Below are positions 28,352 to 35,727 of a stretch of DNA of 64,000 nt, one piece after another. Where the stretch lies: the NCBI RefSeq assembly GCF_014647415.1, contig NZ_BMPD01000005.1, positions 1 through 64,000 on the forward strand, given 5' to 3'. The translations under genes and the position numbers were made by a program. Positions within the stretch are counted from its first letter, which is position 1. Each line of letters starts with the position of its first letter. Under the pieces are notes generated by a model. The model was given only the letters and a program-made list of their open reading frames with translations. It was not told where the DNA came from and did not search any database. The stretch is from Haloarcula sebkhae. GTDB lineage: Archaea; Halobacteriota; Halobacteria; Halobacteriales; Haloarculaceae.

Positions 28352-29673
28352 CAGTCGTCACCCCCTTTCGGGCCGCTGGCGTCGGTGATGCGGTGGTAGA
28401 CACCGACCTCAACGGTGAATAGCCGCGCCCGTGGTGGTCGGACGTTGAGTTCGTCGGCCACGTCGTCCAGATAGACATGACTGCTAGCCTGCTGCCCCGC
28501 CGCAGCGTCGACGGCGTCGCGGACGTCCTGTGCCGTCAACCCCGGCGGGAGATCGCTTTCCGAATCAGCCGTGACGCCGCCGTCGGCTTCGGTTTCTTGT
28601 GCTCCAGCGCCGTCCTCGTTAATCGGATCACCGACGTGGTGCTCATCCTGCTCAGACTGAGTCTCGCCGTCGCCGTCAGCGTCATCAACAAGTGAGTAGA
28701 GCTGTCGCCGGCCGTCGTCGGGGTCGGGTCGGGACTCAACACGCCCCATGTCCTCAAGATCGCTGAGGTTTGAGGAGACGCCCTGGTGACTCCGCTGGGT
28801 GATGTACTTGAGGTCAGCGCTGGGAAGCTCGCCGTGCTCGCGGAGGGCGTCGACGACCTCTTCGGCCGTCGGGGTGAGCGACAGGTCGCCGTCGGCATCA
28901 TCCCTGTCGTCGTCGACAGCAGCCTCGACCTCGGCGTCGGTCGCCTCATCGGGGACTCCGTCAGTGGGTGACCCCGTTTGCTCGATGAAATCAGCCCCGA
29001 CGACATCGATCCCGAGCCGCTCGGCGTTGAACGCCACGCGGGGCAGATCGGCCGCGTCGTCGCCAAACTCCTCAACGAACTGCTGGATGACGGTCTCGAT
29101 CTGGCCGTCGGTGTAGCAACCTGACGCGGTGCCGTCGTCGTGGACCTGCTCCTCGTCGGGCAGGTGGTCGACAGCGAACCGCCACGCCAGTTCCCAGTCG
29201 TCGATGTTGATAACCTCGACCGGGTGAGTGTCGAGGCCGGCTTCGCGAGCGACCCACAGACGCTTGTGTCCCTCGACGACTTCGAAGCCCTCCACGCCGG
29301 GGTCGCCGTCGACAGGCCGGACCACAGGGAACGATCCCACCCAGCCGTCGTCGCGAACGCTCGCGATGTAGCCGCAGTTGCCTTCGCGGTCGAACTCGCG
29401 GACTGCGTACGGCGCCGGCTCGACGGCGTCGAGGCGGATGTTCTCAATGCGACGGTCGGCCGTCAGAACCTCGATGCTGTCACAATGGGCCACATAGGCC
29501 GTCCCGACGTCGCCATCTCGGTCGACGTTGACGGCGTCCTGGAGGAGGACGTGGCGATCATGGTGATGAATGCGTTCACACCACCCCTCGTAGGTAGTGC
29601 CGTCGTTGCCGACGACGCGGACGCGCTCACCGCGCATGTGGGTGTCCAGCGCGTCGAACAGTGGGTTGGTCAC
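28351..29673 (-). CDS. ParB-like domain protein with winged helix
   Basis: A 440-residue protein. Residues about 10-70 look like a small beta-barrel (Sm-like) domain. Residues about 90-165 resemble the ParB/Srx nuclease-like fold with VVEGHKRLWVAREAGLDTHP, the counterpart of the GERR motif. An acidic linker leads to a winged helix (about 255-320, QRSHQGVSSNLSDLEDMGRV). It starts at GTG 29673, overlapping the upstream stop (GTGA). It may be a partition or regulatory factor of the virus; NTPase activity is not shown. Confidence 0.65.
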   Translation of the reverse strand: MTNPLFDALDTHMRGERVRVVGNDGTTYEGWCERIHHHDRHVLLQDAVNVDRDGDVGTAYVAHCDSIEVLTADRRIENIRLDAVEPAPYAVREFDREGNCGYIASVRDDGWVGSFPVVRPVDGDPGVEGFEVVEGHKRLWVAREAGLDTHPVEVINIDDWELAWRFAVDHLPDEEQVHDDGTASGCYTDGQIETVIQQFVEEFGDDAADLPRVAFNAERLGIDVVGADFIEQTGSPTDGVPDEATDAEVEAAVDDDRDDADGDLSLTPTAEEVVDALREHGELPSADLKYITQRSHQGVSSNLSDLEDMGRVESRPDPDDGRRQLYSLVDDADGDGETQSEQDEHHVGDPINEDGAGAQETEADGGVTADSESDLPPGLTAQDVRDAVDAAAGQQASSHVYLDDVADELNVRPPRARLFTVEVGVYHRITDASGPKGGDD

Positions 29674-29900
29674 AGGCCCAACACCTCCCGAAGCGTCACG
29701 ACGATATCGTGCGCCCGGCGGCCGTGCAAATCCGGGTGTAGCGTCCGGTCGTAGCTGTTGAGAGTCACCAGACCGTCGACATCGGCACCTTCGAAACGGC
29801 CGTGGTTCCGCACAACGCGGATGCGTCGCTCGTAGTCCCACACAGTGGGGCTGAATCCCGGTCCATCGGGACGGTCCTCGATGGATGGCCGGACCGTCAT
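29670..29900 (-). CDS. Small provirus protein
   Basis: A 76-residue basic-to-neutral protein (MTVRPSIEDRPDGPGF at the start). Its ATG overlaps the upstream stop (ATGA) and its stop overlaps the downstream GTG. It resembles no family I know; the arrangement makes it a real member of the operon. Confidence 0.6.
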   Translation of the reverse strand: MTVRPSIEDRPDGPGFSPTVWDYERRIRVVRNHGRFEGADVDGLVTLNSYDRTLHPDLHGRRAHDIVVTLREVLGL

Positions 29901-30142
29901 GCGATCCGCCTCCTCGCGGTGTCGATGTGCCACCAGGCGGCCATGACCGTCCAGTCGTCGCGTGCCTCGGCACCGGCCGGATAACTGTGGGACCAGACGT
30001 GTACCTCGTCCCCAGTATCGATGAGATAGACCGTTCCGACGTGTTCACCACGGGATCGAGCCGCGGCCTCCTCAACTGGTTCGCCGTCGCCGGCTGGAGC
30101 ACCAACCTCACCGTCGACATCGTAGGTGTTGCCCTCAGACAT
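29897..30142 (-). CDS. Small provirus protein
   Basis: An 81-residue acidic protein (MSEGNTYDVDGEVG start) with a beta-rich core HVGTVYLIDTGDEVHVWSHSY. It overlaps the end of the upstream gene by 8 nt and the next gene by ATGA. No family recognised. The longer frame upstream is an out-of-frame reading of the neighbour. Confidence 0.6.
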   Translation of the reverse strand: MSEGNTYDVDGEVGAPAGDGEPVEEAAARSRGEHVGTVYLIDTGDEVHVWSHSYPAGAEARDDWTVMAAWWHIDTARRRIA

Positions 30143-30545
30143 CGGCGACCACCGCCTCGAAGTCGTCGTAGTCGAGTTCGTCGAGTAGCAACTCGATGCT
30201 CGCGATGATCTGATCCTCAACGTCCCGTTCGAACTTGTTGGTGAGGTGGAACTGCCCACCGTTGGGATTGCAGATCGCCGCCGGCGCGAGGCTGCCCGTG
30301 TCCCACCAGACGTGCGTCGTGAAGGGCTCGATGCTGGTCGCCCGGTCGTCAGTGACGCGGTACTCGGTGGACTCGGCGTCGCAGTTGGTCGCGACGAACC
30401 ACTCGTCGTCGTGGTCGGCATCTGGAAACTCGTCGGTCCAGACGCCATCGTACCCACTGCCGTCCGCGGGAACGGCACCGCGAGCGATAGCGAGTTCTGA
30501 GACCCGAACGAACAGCAGCGACAGGGAATCCTCACTCTCCGCCAT
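30135..30545 (-). CDS. Provirus protein of unknown function
   Basis: A 136-residue acidic protein starting MAESEDSLSLLFVRV; another ATG two codons earlier is equally possible. The middle has FTTHVWWDTGS and a C-terminal helical part VEDQIIASIELLLDEL. It overlaps its upstream neighbour by 14 nt. No family recognised. Confidence 0.6.
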   Translation of the reverse strand: MAESEDSLSLLFVRVSELAIARGAVPADGSGYDGVWTDEFPDADHDDEWFVATNCDAESTEYRVTDDRATSIEPFTTHVWWDTGSLAPAAICNPNGGQFHLTNKFERDVEDQIIASIELLLDELDYDDFEAVVADV

Positions 30546-30837
30546 CGCCATCACCTCCGGTGAGAAAGCATCCAACGCAGCTGTCGAACCAGTCGCCTTC
30601 GGGCCCGGGACAGCCAACGACATCGTGCTGGCAGGTGGTGTCCTGGTCGCCGACGCCGGCCAACTGGGCAGCGCTGCCCTGTGCCTGTCGGCGGACCGCG
30701 CCACCGTCGGTCGCGACACGCTTGACGTCGACGTCGTGCAGCTCCTTGCGCTCGTGGCGCTCAGCTTCGTCGCTGGCCGCAAGCAGGTCATCAGCCGTTG
30801 CTGACCACGAACAGTCCTGGCAGTCGGCGAGCGCCAT
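30532..30837 (-). CDS. Zinc-finger-like provirus protein
   Basis: A 101-residue protein with CQDC near the N terminus and DTTCQH...VVGCPGPEGDW...CVGC near the C terminus, so it probably binds zinc. Its ATG overlaps the preceding stop (TGATG). Function unknown; several neighbours in this operon also carry cysteine pairs. Confidence 0.6.
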   Translation of the reverse strand: MALADCQDCSWSATADDLLAASDEAERHERKELHDVDVKRVATDGGAVRRQAQGSAAQLAGVGDQDTTCQHDVVGCPGPEGDWFDSCVGCFLTGGDGDGGE

Positions 30838-31304
30838 CAGTCCGCACCTCCATCGAACAGCGTCGCTTCGTCGACGGTCACGCCTCGCGGAGACCCATGC
30901 AGCAGGTCCTTCGCGATGCTCCGCGTCGTGACCTCGGCGAAGTGTGGATCCTGGCCCTGCAGGCGGTCCAGTGCGGAGTAGCCGGCGACGGCGAATCGGC
31001 CCTCGTCAGGGATGTAGCCGATTTCGTTGAAGCCCGCCGTCGACCAGGTCACGGCGACAAGCTCGCCGCCGGTGTGCTGGATAGCCCGCAGCCAGTCGAT
31101 AGGTCTGGGTTCGTCGGCGGGGATCTCCCCGACTAACGCTGCCCGGACACGCTTGACCGTCTTGCGTTGGCCGTTGTCGGCCTCCGCAAGGACATCCAGC
31201 GCCGCATCGGTGGCGGACTGGTCGGCCGGTAGCGGGAGCTGGTCGAGGTCCCACGACAGATCGTCGTTCGGCGGATGTGACCGGGTGCGGTCGTTGGTCG
31301 CCAT
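30837..31304 (-). CDS. Provirus protein of unknown function
   Basis: A 155-residue acidic protein with a charged, proline-rich start and a core containing DWLRAIQHTGGELVAVTWS. Its start directly follows the upstream stop (TAGATG) and its own stop is used in the TGATG overlap downstream. No domain recognised. Confidence 0.6.
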   Translation of the reverse strand: MATNDRTRSHPPNDDLSWDLDQLPLPADQSATDAALDVLAEADNGQRKTVKRVRAALVGEIPADEPRPIDWLRAIQHTGGELVAVTWSTAGFNEIGYIPDEGRFAVAGYSALDRLQGQDPHFAEVTTRSIAKDLLHGSPRGVTVDEATLFDGGAD

Positions 31305-31637
31305 CTAGGCCACCTCCTCACCGTGCTCGCGATCCCATTCGAACTCGTAGTCGACCTCATCCAGTTTGTTCCGCAGTGATGGGCGCTGGTCCGACTTGCC
31401 GCCTTGTGGTTGGTTGAGCACACAGCTGCTGCAGGGCGGGTAGAGTCGGCCGTGACACTCTTGCCGAGTCATGTCCACGGGGTCGTGTGCCTGCAGGTCG
31501 GAGCACTCAGGGTCGTCGTGGTAGCAAATATCGCCCCGGCCGTTGGTTCGCACCCGATAGACAGTGTCGTCGAGGTCGCCGTCGTCTTTCTCGATCCGAC
31601 GGCGGCGCTCGTCACGGGTGATAGTCGCATTGGGCAT
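31305..31637 (-). CDS. Cysteine/histidine-rich provirus protein
   Basis: A 110-residue protein with ICYHDDPECSDL and PPCSSCVLNQP, a likely zinc site. The start at 31637 (MPNATITRDE) overlaps the upstream stop (TGATG); an ATG three codons earlier lies inside the neighbour. Function unknown. Confidence 0.6.
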   Translation of the reverse strand: MPNATITRDERRRRIEKDDGDLDDTVYRVRTNGRGDICYHDDPECSDLQAHDPVDMTRQECHGRLYPPCSSCVLNQPQGGKSDQRPSLRNKLDEVDYEFEWDREHGEEVA

Positions 31638-31864
31638 CAGCACCACGCCTCCCGGTCAACCACGACGTTGCTCTTGATCCACTCCTCGGACGCAGGCGTC
31701 GCGACTATGGCGTTCGCGAACTCGGTGAGCTGGATGTCGCCCGCCGGCGCGAGCAGCACGCCAGTCGGGTCTTCGATACAGGCCATTTCCTCTGGCAAAG
31801 CGCGCTGGCGGTCGCGGGCCCGGCGCTGGGCACGCGCGGAGGCTTCGGTGAAGTGCTCCGACAT
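31637..31864 (-). CDS. Small provirus protein
   Basis: A 75-residue protein with a basic helical start (EASARAQRRARDRQRALP) and a short beta-rich end. Both its ends overlap neighbours in TGATG junctions. No family recognised. Confidence 0.55.
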   Translation of the reverse strand: MSEHFTEASARAQRRARDRQRALPEEMACIEDPTGVLLAPAGDIQLTEFANAIVATPASEEWIKSNVVVDREAWC

Positions 31865-32595
31865 CAGTCCTCACCCCACGACCCGCAAACCGTTTCCTCG
31901 ACGCTGACGTGCAGCGAGACCTCGACATCGTCGGCTACCGAGTGCCGCGCCGCGCGTTCAAGATTATCTGCCAGCGTGCGGAGCTTAGCGGCAGCCTCGA
32001 TGCGGGTGTCGGTAATCCGCTCCGTGGATTCCTCGCCAGTGAGTAGATGCTCCTCGACCATCGAGAGCTTGCGGTGCTCGTCAGTGGTCAGTGCGGCATC
32101 GCTGCCGTTGAGGACATCCGCGACGAGGTCCGCCGCAGACGCGTCGTTCATCACGGCACCGCCGTCGGTCATCGGCTCGCCGACGTGATCGGCGCTGACA
32201 TCGTCGGGGTCAGCTTTCGCGAGCTTCCCAGCGAGGTAGCCAGGGTCGCCGGGCGTGGCCTGGCGGTCGCGCTGGATCGGTTCGTCGAAAGTCGCCCCGC
32301 AGTGCCGGCAGGCGTAGTGCTCGTCTGCGGGTCGCCCCCGGAGTTTGTCGGTCGAGCGAGCCTCGACGGCCGTCGTGTCGCATTCGGGACAGGCGCGGAC
32401 AGTGTTATCCGATTCGGTTGCGTCGGTCCGCGTGGAGGACCCCGTCCCTAACTGAGTCCTCTGCGTGTGACTCGCGTTGTCGCGCGAGTCCGTTTTTTGT
32501 GGCGTCGTCGACTCGGGAGAATCACGACTCTGGAGAGAGTCGGCTGTGCTGTCGTTGGCCTCATCTTTATGGGGCCGATGTTCGTCGTTATTCAT
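31864..32595 (-). CDS. Zinc-ribbon protein, first gene of the minus-strand early operon
   Basis: A 243-residue acidic protein. After a disordered Ser/Thr/Asp-rich N terminus (1-65) it has a zinc ribbon RACPECDTTAVEARS...YACRHCGATFDEP (about 67-105) and a helical C-terminal half. It leads the operon read toward the integrase and diverges from the repressor gene, so their promoters share the 32,596-32,797 region. Function unknown. Confidence 0.65.
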   Translation of the reverse strand: MNNDEHRPHKDEANDSTADSLQSRDSPESTTPQKTDSRDNASHTQRTQLGTGSSTRTDATESDNTVRACPECDTTAVEARSTDKLRGRPADEHYACRHCGATFDEPIQRDRQATPGDPGYLAGKLAKADPDDVSADHVGEPMTDGGAVMNDASAADLVADVLNGSDAALTTDEHRKLSMVEEHLLTGEESTERITDTRIEAAAKLRTLADNLERAARHSVADDVEVSLHVSVEETVCGSWGED

Positions 32596-32747
32596 GGTTT
32601 CCGGAATCGCCCCTTGCAGGGTTCGGAAGCCACGGCCCGAGGTGTTGGGGCACCATTAGAGGGCCGCTTTTGGCGAGTAGGGTTAGGCTTCCAGTTCTAT
32701 CTATGAATCAGGAGCCACTTAATCTTAGCGTCGCTTAGTCAGCGGAG

Positions 32748-32789
32748 TACCGTTGGCATCGATTATTTAACTGGTCCTTACCAACGGTA
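32748..32789. promoter_or_regulatory. Repressor operator flanking a TATA box
   Basis: A perfect 9-bp inverted repeat, TACCGTTGG (32748-32756) and CCAACGGTA (32781-32789), is separated by 24 bp. The half-site centres are 33 bp (about three helical turns) apart. The sequence ATTATTTAA (about 32762-32770) lies between the arms as the TATA box and could also serve the minus strand. The layout suggests the adjacent phiH1-type repressor controls its own promoter; binding itself is inferred. Confidence 0.65.
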
Positions 32790-32797
32790 TGATAGTG

Positions 32798-33106
32798 ATG
32801 GCTGTGGAACCACCTGATGAATTGAAACTCACCGAGACTGATTTCCTCATCTTGTCCGTGCTGCGGGATGGGCGAAACATCCCGGCGAACATCGCGCTCG
32901 ATATCGACCGAGCGCGAAACTACATCAATCAGCGGATGCCGTACCTGTTGGATTATGGCCTCGTCGAAAAAATCGGCCCATACGAAGATTCGGGTCTGTA
33001 CGAGCTGACGGAGCGTGGTCGTTTGGCGTACGAACATCGCGCTGAATACCATCATGACGGCGTCGATTTCGACGAGCTTCTCGACGAACTCGTCGATGAG
33101 GACTGA
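32798..33106 (+). CDS. PhiH1-type winged-helix repressor
   Basis: A 102-residue winged-helix protein (MAVEPPDELKLTETDFLIL at the start) of the kind known from halovirus phiH1. The recognition region is PANIALDIDRARNYINQRM, followed by LLDYGLVEKIGPYEDSGLYE and an acidic tail. It is probably the lysogeny repressor acting on the inverted repeat upstream. The ATG at 32789 is possible but falls on the expected transcription start, so I prefer 32798. Confidence 0.82.
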   Translation: MAVEPPDELKLTETDFLILSVLRDGRNIPANIALDIDRARNYINQRMPYLLDYGLVEKIGPYEDSGLYELTERGRLAYEHRAEYHHDGVDFDELLDELVDED

Positions 33107-33111
33107 CATTC

Positions 33112-33348
33112 TCACGCGGGCCTCGCGAGCAGCGCCAGTTCGTCGACCAGCCACTCGGGTGTCTCGACATCGGCGAGCTGCCCGTCGCGATAGGTGCTCT
33201 CGATTTCTACCTCGCCGTCGGGATCCACCTCACAGATCCAGCGCCGGCCGTCGGGGTGGGTGATCTTGAGGCGGTGGCCGTCGTCGGACTGGCCTTGCTG
33301 TCGGACCTCGACCTCGTTGCCATCGTAGTCGCGGATCGAGTGTGGCAT
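33112..33348 (-). CDS. Small provirus protein
   Basis: A 78-residue acidic, beta-rich protein (MPHSIRDYDGNEVEVRQQG; HPDGRRWICEVDPDGEVEI) that converges on the repressor gene with a 5-bp gap. No family recognised. Its composition is typical for a haloarchaeal coding sequence. Confidence 0.55.
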   Translation of the reverse strand: MPHSIRDYDGNEVEVRQQGQSDDGHRLKITHPDGRRWICEVDPDGEVEIESTYRDGQLADVETPEWLVDELALLARPA

Positions 33349-33839
33349 ACACCCAAACTGGAGGGCCGGGTGTTGCTTAAAAAGGTGCTAGATGTCCGAA
33401 TAATTCAAGCCACCAGTGGCACTAGACGCTCTACGGTAATGGGGGTGTGTGGGGAACGGCAGACGCTGTGCCCGTGCTTCACGGGACACGGACCAGTGTC
33501 TCCCGTTCCGTTCAGCCGGGGATATGGTGCCAACGCTCTGAGTTCTGAATCATAGCGCTTGTCATAGGCAGTCCTGTTCCCACATCCTGCCACTTCGTGA
33601 CAGTTGATAAAAGTCTATTTTAATTCACATAATCAAAATAGATGATTTACTGGTTACTAATTGATGATCTCAGTCCAGCTCGGTCCTTCAGTATGACTCT
33701 GTCCTGAACGAGCGTTTCACCTCTCCGATTGAAGAAAGCGTATTGCCAGCTACTGCTAACCAACACTGCCGCGGTAGTTAATCAACACTCGGGGGGAGGA
33801 GGAAGCGGTGGTCTTACTCAACTGACGGGTCGCCGTCGC
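33349..33839. other. Non-coding segment with AT-rich inverted repeat and TAAYCAACACT repeats
   Basis: No convincing gene lies here. It contains a GC-rich hairpin CCCGTGCTTCACGGG (33471-33485), an AT-rich inverted repeat TCTATTTT and AAAATAGA (33614-33642), and two direct copies of TAAYCAACACT (33757-33767 and 33779-33789), the second followed by a G run. The AT-rich part could be a replication origin opened by the nearby Orc1/Cdc6, but no origin box is confirmed. Confidence 0.35.
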
Positions 33840-34244
33840 CTACCCGTCAATCTCTACGACGGTGACGTCCTCGTCATCGGGGATGTCGTCCTGATACCAC
33901 CCGAGGTCAGTCATGCGCTCGACGGTTATCGTGACGGCCTCTTGGACGGCGTCGCCGCTATCGGCGTCGATGACTGAGAGGTGGCCGTCTTCAAAGATGA
34001 TGACCGTCGGTCGCTCGTCGTCGAGATGGTACACGAGGGCCGGGAATGTGTCGGGGTCGTAGTCGATGTTATCCAGCCCCAGCCCGAGAGCGATGGTGTT
34101 GAGGTTGAGATGCGTGCCAAGATTGTAGTACCCCCCGGTCAGTCCATCGGCGATGTCATCTTCGAATTCCTCGACCAGTTCGCGGAGTTCAGAAACGCTG
34201 CTCGCAGCTCTCGCAGGATCGCTTGCTACATCTACTGCGTCCAT
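33840..34244 (-). CDS. Single-repeat TATA-binding-protein-like protein
   Basis: A 134-residue protein. Residues about 40-116 match one repeat of archaeal TBP: YDPDTFPALVYHLDD aligns with YNPEEFPGIICHLDD of archaeal TBP, and IIFEDGHLSVIDADS with LIFSSGKLVVTGAKS. The two phenylalanines of a TBP repeat that intercalate into the TATA box are kept (F67, F84), while the VxTG DNA-contact strand is altered. A true TBP has two such repeats in tandem; here there is one plus an N-terminal helical region. A GTAAATACTT element about 30 nt upstream could be its promoter. Confidence 0.7.
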   Translation of the reverse strand: MDAVDVASDPARAASSVSELRELVEEFEDDIADGLTGGYYNLGTHLNLNTIALGLGLDNIDYDPDTFPALVYHLDDERPTVIIFEDGHLSVIDADSGDAVQEAVTITVERMTDLGWYQDDIPDDEDVTVVEIDG

Positions 34245-34288
34245 GCACCTACTTGCACCGACAAGTCAAAGAAGTATTTACCCGATAC

Positions 34289-35356
34289 TCAGTTTTGGGT
34301 GCCAGGTACTACAGTAACGTCGATATCGTACCCCGACCGGACACTTTCGTCAACGACGGCGTAAGCGCGGTCTCGGGTCGACCCAAGTGTTTCGATGAGG
34401 TTGTAGTCCGCGAGCTTGCGGAGTTTCCGCCGTTGACTTCGCTTTGCCAGCGGCGTTTGCGACCGACCGTCGTAGAGCCGGTCCCCGACAGCGTCGTAAC
34501 GGTCGTGCAGTGTCTGGCCCTCGATACGGCCGGCGTCCCGGACCAGCGCGTAGAGGACGTGGTGATGGTAGGATAGTGAGTCCAGCGCCGCCTGTCGCAT
34601 CCACTCCTGGGCCAACGGGTACGCGCCGGCGACGTCTTCGTCACGAACAGTGTAGTGGCCGCGGTCCTGTGCGAGCTCCGCGGCGGCGAGCAGCGAGTAG
34701 ATACCGTACCGAGCCACGCCGGCGACTTCGTTGGCGATGGTCTCCAACTGCCGACGGGAAACGACACCGTGCTTAAGCCCCTTCTCGGCACGGGGTTCGA
34801 GAATGTCCGCGAGTTCGGTGACGCCGTAGCGGTCCAGCGTCAGCGTTTGACCATGCAGGCGACGGGTGATGCGTCCTGGTGCGTGGGCCAGCCACTCGTC
34901 AGCGTTGTAGCAGATGATGACCAGCGAGATGCCATCGACATCGGCCAGTCGGTCGAGCGCTTTGGTGTCATGGATATCGGAAGCCTCGTCGAGGACGACG
35001 ACCAGCGGTTCGTCGACACGCTCGCGTAGGGAGAGACAGAGGTCTTCGAGGGGCGTATTGGTAGCGGGTGTGGGCCCGACTGTGGCGAGCGCCTCTCGAA
35101 TGATGCCTGCTGTTGACGCGCCCATACACTCAACGTGGGTGTAGGCGAGATCGTGGCGCTTGGATACTCGGTCGAGCGTGTGGCGCGCCAGGACGGTTTT
35201 GCCAACGCCAGGTGACCCTTCGATGAGGAGGTCGTTGGCCTGCTCCCCACATTTGGCCGGTGCGAGCGCGGCTGTGAGTCGGTCAACCTCAGCGTCGCGA
35301 TGTCGGAGGCGCTGCGGGGACCAGCAGTCATCGAAGACCGACCGGTCAGCAATCAT
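34289..35356 (-). CDS. orc: Orc1/Cdc6 replication initiator
   Basis: A 355-residue AAA+ initiator with Walker A GSPGVGKTVLA, Walker B VVVLDEASD and a sensor region IICYNADEW, followed by a winged helix (about 270-350, SQRRKLRKLADYNLIETLGS). Length fits the compact Orc1/Cdc6 of haloviruses and plasmids. It should bind the viral origin and load a helicase of the host. A TTTATATA element about 25-30 nt upstream fits a leaderless start. Confidence 0.9.
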   Translation of the reverse strand: MIADRSVFDDCWSPQRLRHRDAEVDRLTAALAPAKCGEQANDLLIEGSPGVGKTVLARHTLDRVSKRHDLAYTHVECMGASTAGIIREALATVGPTPATNTPLEDLCLSLRERVDEPLVVVLDEASDIHDTKALDRLADVDGISLVIICYNADEWLAHAPGRITRRLHGQTLTLDRYGVTELADILEPRAEKGLKHGVVSRRQLETIANEVAGVARYGIYSLLAAAELAQDRGHYTVRDEDVAGAYPLAQEWMRQAALDSLSYHHHVLYALVRDAGRIEGQTLHDRYDAVGDRLYDGRSQTPLAKRSQRRKLRKLADYNLIETLGSTRDRAYAVVDESVRSGYDIDVTVVPGTQN

Positions 35357-35377
35357 GTCAGCGACTGATGGTAGACT

Positions 35378-35390
35378 GGTATATAAATGG
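35378..35390 (-). promoter_or_regulatory. TATA box of the orc gene
   Basis: On the minus strand CCATTTATATACC (35390 to 35378) is 22-34 nt before the ATG at 35356, the usual leaderless spacing. No palindrome surrounds this box, unlike the promoters of the repressor and the 46-aa gene. Confidence 0.6.
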
Positions 35391-35505
35391 GTGCGTGATG
35401 TCCGAAAAGCAGCTGCGGGTCAGCCCGCTTTCCTGAATACCGGGTACAAAGTAGCGTTGCAACTACGAGCTATCAACTCACCTCTCAAAAAACGGATGTG
35501 AGTAG

Positions 35506-35646
35506 CTATTCTTCGCGGAAGCTACTAAGTCGGCGATAGGCAGTCTTGGCAGCAGAGATCGGGCCAAGCGACGGCGAATTACTCATTCGCATTGTCTTGT
35601 CCGACCCCTTTCGCGACTTCGGTCGTTCGGAGTCACTTGAGGTCAT
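35506..35646 (-). CDS. 46-residue basic protein with its own promoter
   Basis: A 46-codon gene: basic, serine-rich (MTSSDSERPKSRKGSDKT at the start), with no cysteines and a helical end AAKTAYRRLSSFREE. Its ATG is 25 nt from a TATA-like GTATTAATAA inside a perfect 7-bp palindrome, so the promoter supports the start. Basic small proteins like this often bind nucleic acid, but no family is recognised. Confidence 0.5.
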   Translation of the reverse strand: MTSSDSERPKSRKGSDKTMRMSNSPSLGPISAAKTAYRRLSSFREE

Positions 35647-35659
35647 TGTCTCGGCACCT

Positions 35660-35680
35660 ACGGAGTTATTAATACTCCGT
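35660..35680 (-). promoter_or_regulatory. Palindrome centred on a TATA box
   Basis: ACGGAGT (35660-35666) and ACTCCGT (35674-35680) are perfect inverted arms around TATTAAT, so a dimer could cover the TATA box of the 46-aa gene, whose ATG lies 25 nt away on the minus strand. The arms differ from those of the repressor operator. Confidence 0.6.
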
Positions 35681-35727
35681 TGATATAGTCGTTTTGGGGA
35701 GCTTTAAATCCGGTATGATAACCTGGT

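Noticed and set aside
33729-33977. Plus-strand 82-codon frame overlapping the TBP-like gene
   Set aside because: Glycine/arginine-rich start and lack of acidic character; the TBP-like frame on the other strand is supported by family similarity.
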